From NCBI GenBank assembly GCA_963824985.1, contig CAWGRQ010000023.1:1-64000 (forward strand): 64,000 bases of DNA, read 5' to 3'. The notes under the pieces are model-generated. The model ran no database searches, was not told where the DNA came from, and saw only the letters and a list, made by a program, of their open reading frames with translations. Within the stretch, counting starts at the first letter, position 1, and the number at the start of each line of letters is the position of its first letter. The DNA comes from JAFNAG01 sp963824985. GTDB lineage: Bacteria; Acidobacteriota; UBA6911. The position numbers and the translations under genes are program-made. Of the stretch, positions 58,001 to 64,000 are shown piece by piece.

Positions 58001-58411
58001 GTCGGGCAGAAGTACCAGTACACGCGGGGGCGGGATGCCGGCCTGGAGGTGCCACGCCCATTGGAGACGTTTTACGGGCCGATGGTGGTGATGCAGAATG
58101 AACGGTCCGCCTCGGATGCCGAGATGTTCCCGCAGGGCTTCAAAGACCTGAAGCTCGGGAAAGTCATCGGTGTGCCCACCATGGGCGCAGTGATCGGCAC
58201 CGGATCCTTCACCCTTGCGGACGGTTCCAGCATTCGCACGCCGGGGTCAGGCGTCTGGGTTGCCACCGGCGAAAATATGGAGAATTTCGGCGTCAAGCCC
58301 GACATTTACATCGATAACACGCCGGAGGATTTCGTGAAAGGGCGCGACGCCCAGATCGAAAAGGCGGTTGAAACGCTGAAAGCGGAGATTGCGGCCGGGA
58401 GGAAAAAGTAG
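55007..58411 (+). CDS. Tricorn-like S41 protease with propellers and PDZ domain
   Basis: 1134 residues; ATG 55007 follows GAGGTG. Signal peptide AVLCAVLALLLVATVASAA. PD40/WD40-like propeller blades (FSPDGRWIAFSS, WTPDSKFVVFR, WSPDGKNIAFISDRSGRQEI, FSPDGKWVTFVKQD) fill residues about 35-720. The C1 helical domain, a PDZ-like domain (KIKKGDYIIAINDQELKTTD) and an S41 protease core follow: IDQRFNGGGGIDQELLSILV and the nucleophile region QNERSASDAEMFPQGFKDL, then GVPTMGAVIGTG. Archaeal-type tricorn trims oligopeptides; bacterial secreted forms are common in Acidobacteriota. Three Gly/Arg-Ala-rich inserts lie in the second propeller (about 570-745). Export and peptide degradation are inferred. Confidence 0.87.
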   Translation: MIRRAVLCAVLALLLVATVASAATIRLARTPDYHAGKIAFSYLGDIWVMNEDGSNPTRITINTAREVNPRFSPDGRWIAFSSNRYGNNDVFVVPAAGGTPRQLTYHTGGDEIVAWTPDSKFVVFRASRGDGVFPGTATLYQISVDGGQETPLPVDWGWWGGFSPDGKQFLFNRHPSTWTRKHYRGSYAADIWVADLAAKSYRQILAGENYNRYWPMWGPKDEIYFVGDPLPNDKAVKPGSPEVRKSLNNIYRIPAKGGSQPVQVTKHTDGNVFFPSMSSDGKVIVYEENFGIWKLDVASGRTSEVKIDITTDEKVNDFAIVAVNSEADAFDLSPSGRRAVISSRNQIFTVATDRGDITEITNDKGASRNDSPQWSPDGKNIAFISDRSGRQEIYLTDEEGKNLKKLTDLDTDKGPIVWTPDSSALVYGSTDKKLYYYTVADGKTAVLTSSEISAPRSPAFSPDGKWVTFVKQDTTMRNHVYIAPVTGGEERHITDDSLAFSESGAVWTADGRYIVYTTSAGTSGGVASTGGRAQNQMQLMVLPLRAQERDPLNRDIDTEAQAKAAEATGGRGAGRGAGAGSGAPQPAVEVRIDWDGLVPRSRRLTVPGDTFGGLTPSPVGSMVAFTSSSSGAGAAAESGIYTINVADGSGLTRVPPAAPSASAAGRGGGGGARGGGGGMVFTTDGRTLYFRSGRGIYAASVGGGGGAAAAAPAAATSGRGGGRGGAAPATPAAATSSGSARQVSFTINMELDRKALRKEVFEEGWRVMKNRFYDAKMHGADWNAAKATYGSLLDYLVDQEELQNVMMMMIGELNASHTGVSGGSSSAEPSPAQTRHPGFNLEPDPSGYYRVGDIWEAGPVDHEWMKIKKGDYIIAINDQELKTTDNYWKHFTFAAGRKFHFLLNNKPGKDGAWELTVEPWNGGALSNAQYAKWVEDRRAMVDKSSNGEIGYLHIRAMDAASLRQFTLDLATNRTKKALIIDQRFNGGGGIDQELLSILVGQKYQYTRGRDAGLEVPRPLETFYGPMVVMQNERSASDAEMFPQGFKDLKLGKVIGVPTMGAVIGTGSFTLADGSSIRTPGSGVWVATGENMENFGVKPDIYIDNTPEDFVKGRDAQIEKAVETLKAEIAAGRKK

Positions 58412-58473
58412 GCCATCCGGTTGCGGGCGAGAGTGGTTCTGATAGATAGTTTCTTTCGCCAACCACCTTGGCC

Positions 58474-58610
58474 TTCCGACCCGGACTTGGACTTCGACCT
58501 GGACATGCTAAGGCAAAGAACGATCTGATGGATATTCTGTTTGGAACGTTTACATCGGACAAGCCCGTCCACGTCCACGACGAGGTCCAAGTCCAGGACC
58601 AAGTCGCTCA
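58474..58610. repeat. Hexamer array ggacttggac with inverted partner (copy 2)
   Basis: cccggacttggacttcgacc (58480-58505) and, 60 bases on, gtccacgtccacgacgaggt with ccaagtccaggaccaagtc (58567-58607) form complementary arrays, as at 19914-19999. Confidence 0.7.
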
Positions 58611-58630
58611 CTCGGTTATTTGATATCACG

Positions 58631-58712
58631 TGCAAAAAGGGGACATTCCGAGTTTCCCTGTAACTTGCGGCATAGCAGCGCCGAAGGGGGAAATTCGGAA
58701 TGTCCCCTTTTT
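58631..58712. repeat. Family A palindromic element, second full copy
   Basis: gcaaaaaggggacattccga (from 58631) pairs with the arm aaattcggaatgtccccttt (58691-58712); the loop keeps gtaacttg. It ends directly at the stop codon of the leftward M55 gene (58713-58715). Read on the minus strand it is a hairpin followed by a T run, so it can serve as that gene's terminator. Confidence 0.85.
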
Positions 58713-59639
58713 CTATTGAATCGGCTCCAGGCTGGTCAAGACCTGGATCAGCTTTGTGATCGTCGGCATGTCGGCGAAGGTGCCGCGCACGAAATGGGCG
58801 TCCACGCGCGAAATCCCCGGGATATAGGCGGCCCGCTCTGCGTCAGGCGTGAATTTGAAACCGATCTCGAGCTCAATCGGCGCTTTCAGCCGGTAAGGCG
58901 GGCTCTGTTGAGCTTTCCGAATCGCCCGAGTGACTCCCTCGGCAATCAGCTGCCGTCCGCGCGCGGGTGTAACCGTAATCGCGGAATGAAATCCGAACGG
59001 CTCCTTAACGATTACGCCCTCGACCTGAGGAAGCGTTTTCTGCATTTCCGATACCGCCACCCGGTCGCCGGAAATGAACAGCACGGGCACCCCGAAGTGA
59101 CCGGCGATCGCGGCGTTGAAAACCGCCTCCATGACCCATGAGCCGTTGAGCTTGATGCCGAGCAGACGCCCGCTCGAAATCGTGTGGCTGCGCACGGCGT
59201 CCACATTCCATTCGCTGGCGTGATAGCCGACCAGCAGCACCCCGTCGAAGGTCGAATCGATCCCCTGCATCATTTCGAGCGGCCTGGGAAAGCCGCGCAC
59301 CACCCGCACGTCATCGGGCAGTTTGTCGATCAGCAGATTCTGGGCATTGCCATGGGAATCGCACACGACGAACTCCGTGGCGCCCGCGGCACGCGCGCCC
59401 TGGATTGCGGCATTGACCTCGCCGGTGGCCCACTCCCGGGCCTGGCCGTACTCGAACCCGGTCGGACCGAGCTGGGCCGGTTGCACAACCCCGGTGATTC
59501 CCTCCATGTCGACCGAGATAAAAACCTTCCGGACAGCACGCGACTGCCGGGCATAGACGCCCTGCATGAGCAGGGCTGCGCCGGCGAGCACGAGCACGGC
59601 GGATAATGGGGCTGGGAGACGCCGAACATTGCGAAACAT
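58713..59639 (-). CDS. Exported M55-family D-aminopeptidase (DppA-like)
   Basis: 308 residues from ATG 59639 (AGGAGGTG upstream). Signal peptide LSAVLVLAGAALLMQGVYA, then the M55 fold: FISVDMEGITGVVQPAQLGP (Asp and Glu metal ligands), CDSHGNAQNLLIDKLPDDV (His), DGVLLVGYHASEW (His), MEAVFNAAIAGHFGVPVLFI. DppA enzymes are dinuclear-zinc peptidases that release D-alanine from D-Ala peptides, such as cell-wall fragments. Cytoplasmic DppA is the well-known form; an exported form suggests peptidoglycan or peptide scavenging in the periplasm. 180 bases after the VWFA gene start, with repeat E in between. Confidence 0.87.
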   Translation of the reverse strand: MFRNVRRLPAPLSAVLVLAGAALLMQGVYARQSRAVRKVFISVDMEGITGVVQPAQLGPTGFEYGQAREWATGEVNAAIQGARAAGATEFVVCDSHGNAQNLLIDKLPDDVRVVRGFPRPLEMMQGIDSTFDGVLLVGYHASEWNVDAVRSHTISSGRLLGIKLNGSWVMEAVFNAAIAGHFGVPVLFISGDRVAVSEMQKTLPQVEGVIVKEPFGFHSAITVTPARGRQLIAEGVTRAIRKAQQSPPYRLKAPIELEIGFKFTPDAERAAYIPGISRVDAHFVRGTFADMPTITKLIQVLTSLEPIQ

Positions 59640-59762
59640 GAGTTCACCTCCTGCTGCGAAAATCGTTTGGGGCCGCGCGCGTCCCGCGCGCATGGCTTAT
59701 GGAATCAGGCGCGCATGCAGGCGAGACGCCCGCGATTTCAGGGCGCCGACCCCTCACCCTGT

Positions 59763-59805
59763 TTTCATGAACTTGGGTGCGCCCCAGGCCCATGGATTGC
59801 TGACT
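59763..59805. repeat. Dispersed repeat family E, second copy
   Basis: ttcatgaacttgggtgcgcc then ccaggcccatggattgctga, matching ggtgcgccacaggcccatgg (20168-20195 region). Both copies lie just 3' of a leftward gene stop (20214 and 59820), in the same orientation to it. Confidence 0.65.
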
Positions 59806-59819
59806 CGATAATCCGAAAC

Positions 59820-61499
59820 TTAATGCTTTGCGGATCGATCTCCGAGCCGGTAGCCGGTGCGAGCCCGGATTTTGGCGCCCGGCGTATCAACGGTCACGCG
59901 GATTTTTCGAAATCCCGGCTCCCGGCGGGAACCGTCGGGGTAGTAGCAGATCGTGTATTGGTGCTGCAATTCGCCGGCGATCTCCGCGAACGCGGTCGCG
60001 AGGCTGGACATCGTCGAGGCGAGAAAGAGCCGGCCACCGCTGTTTTCGCTGAGCCCCAGCAGATAGGGAGAGGCGGGAGCCGCCACCATCGTGTCATACT
60101 GGACGGCATACACGAGTGCATCCGATTCTTCCACCTTTTCGCGGTAATTGCCGAAGCGCGCCAGCCAGCTTTGAGTGTCGATCCCGTCGGTGAACAGGAC
60201 GATCGCCTTCCTCCCCTCCTCCCGGCTCAGGCATTCGGTGATGACCATGTCGAGGGCATCGTACAGACGGGTCCCGGGTCCGGTATCGGTCTGCAGGATA
60301 GCGCGCCGGAGGGCGGCTCGGTCTGTGGTAAAAGGCGAATCAAGATAAATAGAGGAATCGAAGGACACGACCATGACCCGGTCGTCCGGGCGCAACGTCT
60401 CCACGAATGCCAGAGCCGCATTCTGAATCTCGGTGTGCTTGAAGAGTGTGCTTCCCGACGTATCCAGCATCAGGACTACGTTGAAAGGCGTGATTTCAGG
60501 GATCACCCGGTCGACCTGCTGTTCGGCGCCATCTTCGAATAGATGAAAATCCCGGGATGTCAGACCAGGGATGTGTGCCCCCGCCGCATCGCTGATGATT
60601 ACGGGGACCGTTACCATTGAGACGTCGACCTTGATGACCTTGTCTGTCGAGGCTCCCCCCGGGTTGATGGCAGGCAAGGTCGTGAGAGCGGCAGCCGGAT
60701 CCGGAAGGACGATCCGGGCTCGTGGCTTTCCCTGGCTGTCCACCGAGGGCATCAGGGTTCGGGCGGCACAGAGAGGCGGAAATTTCTCTTTTTCCCCTTG
60801 GGGTTCGGCAAACTGACCGACCAATCCCGCGATCGATGCCGGCTCCGCGGCCGGTTGCCGATCGATGCCGGGCGGGGACGATTTCCAGGCCTCCGCTCCC
60901 GTCCACCGCGCCGCCTGCAGGAGCAGGTCGGCATCAGAAGGGAATCGCGCATAAACCGCTGCCGGCATCGCAGCCGCCATGACAAAAGCCAGCAGCGGCC
61001 GCCCGGCAGCGCGATAGCGTCCGGGTTGGGCGCCGACGAAACCGGCGGATGCATCCGCGTAAAACCCCTCGGCCAGAAACACCAGGTCGGCCTTCTGCGG
61101 AACATCCACGATCTGATAATCACTGCGCCCGGCAAACTCCCGCTCGATGTCCCGCTTGAGGTCGGGATCCAAAACTCCCGAGGGGGATGAGCCCGGCACC
61201 CTGCCTACGATGTCCCACCACTCGGCGCGCGAGCGGTCCAGAACCGGCCGATCCAACTGGATGACGTGCTGAGGGAGTCCGAGGCGCGGACCCTCGGGAT
61301 TTTGAATCATCTCCTGGCTTTGGGTTCGCCCCACGTATCCCCATTTCCTGATCAGCGAACCCGAAGGGCACATGGTGAATAGCCCTGAGTTGCGGACTGC
61401 GACCACGCAGACCCGGGTGCTGTCAGGCTGAATGCCGCGTGCGCCGGCACCGACGGCAATCCAGGCCGCGAATGCAATCGATAGCGAAAGCTTCAGCAT
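59820..61499 (-). CDS. Secreted VWFA-domain protein, acidobacterial type
   Basis: 559 residues with signal peptide (LSLSIAFAAWIAVGAGARG). An N-terminal half of about 290 residues is unfamiliar. The C-terminal half matches the acidobacterial VWFA family (TIGR03436-like): VSMVTVPVIISDAAGAHIPG, LTSRDFHLFEDGAEQQVDRV, metal-ion adhesion site DTSGS in VVLMLDTSGSTLF, DRVMVVSFDSSIYLDSPFTT, GTRLYDALDMVITE, AIVLFTDGIDTQS, GGRLFLASTMSSLATAFAEI, LQHQYTICYYPDGSRREPGF. Function unknown; probably cell-surface protein binding. Only 6 bases follow the S9 peptidase stop, so both are in one operon. Confidence 0.87.
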   Translation of the reverse strand: MLKLSLSIAFAAWIAVGAGARGIQPDSTRVCVVAVRNSGLFTMCPSGSLIRKWGYVGRTQSQEMIQNPEGPRLGLPQHVIQLDRPVLDRSRAEWWDIVGRVPGSSPSGVLDPDLKRDIEREFAGRSDYQIVDVPQKADLVFLAEGFYADASAGFVGAQPGRYRAAGRPLLAFVMAAAMPAAVYARFPSDADLLLQAARWTGAEAWKSSPPGIDRQPAAEPASIAGLVGQFAEPQGEKEKFPPLCAARTLMPSVDSQGKPRARIVLPDPAAALTTLPAINPGGASTDKVIKVDVSMVTVPVIISDAAGAHIPGLTSRDFHLFEDGAEQQVDRVIPEITPFNVVLMLDTSGSTLFKHTEIQNAALAFVETLRPDDRVMVVSFDSSIYLDSPFTTDRAALRRAILQTDTGPGTRLYDALDMVITECLSREEGRKAIVLFTDGIDTQSWLARFGNYREKVEESDALVYAVQYDTMVAAPASPYLLGLSENSGGRLFLASTMSSLATAFAEIAGELQHQYTICYYPDGSRREPGFRKIRVTVDTPGAKIRARTGYRLGDRSAKH

Positions 61500-61505
61500 C
61501 GCGCC

Positions 61506-64000
61506 CTATTTCTTTTCCGGTTCCTTCTTGTCCGTTTTCTTTTCCGGCGTCTGCCACACCTTGACCCTCTCCTTCAGATCATCCTTCATATCGAGATAGG
61601 AGATCCCATCGATCATCCACTTGGGGGCCGACTTTCCCATCAGGTAGTGATCAAAAAATTCCTTCATGCGCACCGTGTAGTCTTTCTGGTTGGCGGGTTT
61701 GGCCAGCCCATGGTTCTCCCCGACGTACTGCAACATGATGACCGGCTTTTTGAGGCGACGCAGCGTGTTGTAGTACTCGATCCCCTGGTTCCAGACGACG
61801 GCGCCATCTTTATCGTTGTGCAGGATAATGAGCGGCGTTTTCACTTTGGCGGCATAGTACACGGGCGAATTTCTCTGGTAGGCTTCGAGGTTTTCCCAGT
61901 AACCGCCGTAAAACCGTCCCTGGGAGCTTTCGAAAATGGCCTGGTTGGCGCCGCCGGTATTGAAATAGATCGAACTGTACATTGAGATCATGTTGGTGAG
62001 GGGCGCCCCGGCGACCGCGGCGGCGAATTCGGCCTGGGTGACCAGGAAGGCGGTCTGGTACCCGCCCCAGGAATGTCCGTGCAGGCCGACCTTGGCGCGG
62101 TCTACGACTCCGGCGGCGACGGCGGTATCGATCGCAGGCAGCACACACCAGACGGCCGACATTCCCGGATCATTGATTTTGTAAGTGATGTCCGGCATCA
62201 GAACGGCGTACCCGTTGCTCGTGTACACCGATTTGTTAAAACCGTTGGCCGTGGGTTGCGTGTAACGGTTGAGACCCTGGGAGGATTTCTCGTAGTAGTA
62301 CACGAGCGTAGGATACCTTTTCCCCTTTTCGTAATTGGCGGGGAGGAACAACGCCGCCTGAAGCTTGTCCCCCTTGGCGCTCTTATAATCGAGAAGCATC
62401 ACGCCGCTCGACCAGAGAAAATCCTTCTGTTGGGGATTGGCTTCGGTGATTCGCCTTCCGTTTTTGAGCAGCGCGTCGGTGACGTAATAGTCAGGGTACT
62501 CGTTGTTCCGGTCACGGGTGTAGAACAAGACATCGGCTTTGCGGGCTTTCATGGGTCCGCCGAACCCGGCATCGTCCCAGAGGAGAACCTCGATGCCGGT
62601 CTTTCCCTTTTCCAAACGACCGAATCCCGATTTTTTGGTCCACTCACCGTACATGGATACATACTGGGGTTTGGACAGGTCGATGCCCCGGTCATCGGTG
62701 TCGAGAGAGCGGAGCGATCGGTAGCGGATCTGGTCCTTCCGGCCATTCAGCGTAAGGTTGATCCCCTTGCCGCCGTGAACCGGCACGCTCCAAATGTCCC
62801 AGCCGTCGCTCAGAAACACATCCTTGCCGTCCTCGCCCCAGCCCACGACCGGGTCGGGCGGATTCTTGGTGTTGTGATCATCATCCTCATTGATGAAGTT
62901 TGCCGGAATGTCCTTGGTGATTGCGTAGGATTTTCCCGCCGTCATGTCGTAAGTGTAGTAGACGCCGTCAATGTAATAGAGGAAGTGGGTGCCATCCGGA
63001 GAGATCGACTGAGAATACTGCTGCTTTTTCAGGGCCAGCGTGCGCGTGCCGGTTTTCATGTCGATGGCGTAAATGTCCTGATAGCGCCGGCCGTCGAGGT
63101 TTGCATCAAGCTCATACTCCCGGTTGTCCACACCCATGGCAAACAGGCCCTTCTCAGATGGCTGAACCTGGCGGACATTCTCATCGGCGAGCCGAATGAA
63201 CTTCTTCTCCTGGACGCGATACTCTGAAAGATAGCTGAAATTCCTGTCGCTGGTGGCCTGCACCTGCTGCTGCGACTGCAGACGAGGATCCTGGTAATGC
63301 CAGAGGACGAGATCGGGGATGTCCTCGTCCGCCCCCGCGGCAGCCGGCGGAGCGCCGGCGCCGCCCGGGGCAGCTGCGTCGGGAGCTCCGGTGGCCGCGC
63401 CTCCGGCCTCTTTCTTCTTCGGTTCATGGATGCCGAAAAGGATGGCACTGAAATCCTCCGTCCACTGCGGCGATCGATTGGGGCTGATCGTCATGCCGGC
63501 GGGAAAACTCTTGTCGTCCTTGGGATCGAAGGCGACTTTCTGAAGGGAGGCTCCATCGGGCGCGGCGAAGCCGGCAAACCCGACAACACTGAGCATCTTG
63601 TCTTCGTAGGCCTTGTCCTCCTTCCCCTTGAGGCAGGCGAGCGCTTCTCCTTTGTCGGTCCATACCAGACGGCTGTAGTTGGCCCTGTCATTGTCGAGAG
63701 ACGTGACCGCTCCTGTAGCCATGTTGCGGAGCTGGATGCCGTTACCGGTCTGCCCCATGGCGTCAATGATGAATGCCATCCACCGTCCGTAGCGGTCGAA
63801 TGAAAACTCGGAGACGTTGCCGAAGGTCAGTTCTTTTCCGGTCTCGAGCTCACGCAGTATCAGGTCGGAACCGGACCATTTCTCGCGTTCACGGGCCTGG
63901 CTTTCAGCGGCGGCTTTCTGCAGCGCGAGCCAGCCCGGGTTTTCACGGGAGAAGGAAAAATTGCGGATCTTGTCGTATTCGACTTTATCTCCGGTGGCCA
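61506..64000 (-). CDS. S9-family prolyl oligopeptidase, 5'-partial
   Basis: At least 831 residues; open to the right edge, so the start is outside. The N-terminal part is a WD/PD40-type propeller (FSFDRYGRWMAFIIDAMGQT, SISPDGTHFLYYIDGVYYTY). The C-terminal alpha/beta-hydrolase catalytic domain has Ser in GLHGHSWGGYQTAFL, Asp in LHNDKDGAVVWNQGIEYY, and His in VGENHGLAKP. It cleaves peptides, often after proline. An Ala/Gly/Pro-rich insert (GAPDAAAPGGAGAPPAAAGA) lies near the first third. A signal peptide cannot be checked. Drives the downstream VWFA gene through a 6-base gap. Confidence 0.9.
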   Translation of the reverse strand, partial: ATGDKVEYDKIRNFSFSRENPGWLALQKAAAESQAREREKWSGSDLILRELETGKELTFGNVSEFSFDRYGRWMAFIIDAMGQTGNGIQLRNMATGAVTSLDNDRANYSRLVWTDKGEALACLKGKEDKAYEDKMLSVVGFAGFAAPDGASLQKVAFDPKDDKSFPAGMTISPNRSPQWTEDFSAILFGIHEPKKKEAGGAATGAPDAAAPGGAGAPPAAAGADEDIPDLVLWHYQDPRLQSQQQVQATSDRNFSYLSEYRVQEKKFIRLADENVRQVQPSEKGLFAMGVDNREYELDANLDGRRYQDIYAIDMKTGTRTLALKKQQYSQSISPDGTHFLYYIDGVYYTYDMTAGKSYAITKDIPANFINEDDDHNTKNPPDPVVGWGEDGKDVFLSDGWDIWSVPVHGGKGINLTLNGRKDQIRYRSLRSLDTDDRGIDLSKPQYVSMYGEWTKKSGFGRLEKGKTGIEVLLWDDAGFGGPMKARKADVLFYTRDRNNEYPDYYVTDALLKNGRRITEANPQQKDFLWSSGVMLLDYKSAKGDKLQAALFLPANYEKGKRYPTLVYYYEKSSQGLNRYTQPTANGFNKSVYTSNGYAVLMPDITYKINDPGMSAVWCVLPAIDTAVAAGVVDRAKVGLHGHSWGGYQTAFLVTQAEFAAAVAGAPLTNMISMYSSIYFNTGGANQAIFESSQGRFYGGYWENLEAYQRNSPVYYAAKVKTPLIILHNDKDGAVVWNQGIEYYNTLRRLKKPVIMLQYVGENHGLAKPANQKDYTVRMKEFFDHYLMGKSAPKWMIDGISYLDMKDDLKERVKVWQTPEKKTDKKEPEKK

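Overview
The window reads as a chromosomal segment of a GC-rich, didermic, free-living bacterium, most probably an Acidobacteriota member. Support for this comes from a secreted VWFA-domain protein of the acidobacterial type, a degraded duplicated-permease (ADOP/MacB-like) gene, large secreted BNR-propeller and tricorn-like S41 proteins, several TonB-type proteins and an Omp85 barrel (hence an outer membrane). The taxonomic call is inference from gene families; no rRNA or tRNA gene was recognised. LAYOUT. 1-8.45 kb is a run of damaged genes: a frameshifted M1 peptidase, a serine hydrolase whose SxxK motif is missing, a RAYT transposase remnant, an ADOP permease with an internal deletion, a methyltransferase with compensating frameshifts and a membrane-LuxR regulator with several frameshifts, mixed with long inverted repeats. 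9.2-14.8 kb is one 1859-residue single-chain acyl-CoA carboxylase. 14.9-19.8 kb holds a TPR lipoprotein-like secreted protein, a membrane polyferredoxin and a CIRCE-controlled groES-groEL operon. 20-24.5 kb holds a lactate permease, an enol-lactonase-like hydrolase and an M23 peptidase. 24.6-26.3 kb is a short operon of membrane protein, winged-helix regulator and undecaprenyl diphosphate synthase (uppS), facing a ferredoxin-aminotransferase-SDR operon (26.4-28.7 kb). 28.8-31.7 kb is a divergent pair of TonB-domain genes, one with three TonB_C repeats. 31.8-36.8 kb is an Omp85 protein, a small secreted protein and an NtrY/NtrX-like two-component system, interrupted by a 235-bp MITE-like element. 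37-45 kb holds a CPA2 antiporter, a P-loop NTPase paired with an MscS channel and a PgpH-like HD phosphohydrolase. 45.1-47.7 kb is the most unusual gene: two tryptophanase/tyrosine phenol-lyase-like modules fused in tandem. 48-51.5 kb carries a signal-peptide methyltransferase, a small Cys protein, an aldo/keto reductase and a DUF4393 (Abi-alpha-like) protein. 51.6-64 kb is a secreted protein/peptidase block: BNR propeller, tricorn-like S41, M55 D-aminopeptidase, VWFA protein and an S9 prolyl oligopeptidase that runs off the right edge. HOW IT FITS. The peptidases (S9, S41, M55, M23, M1), the beta-eliminating lyase, aminotransferase, ferredoxin and lactate permease fit an organism that degrades protein and ferments or respires amino and organic acids. 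The TonB, Omp85, M23 and UppS genes serve the cell envelope. REPEATS. Intergenic spaces are rich in short dispersed palindromic elements; at least five families occur twice or more in this window, often directly against stop codons, and hairpins followed by T runs suggest that some act as terminators.
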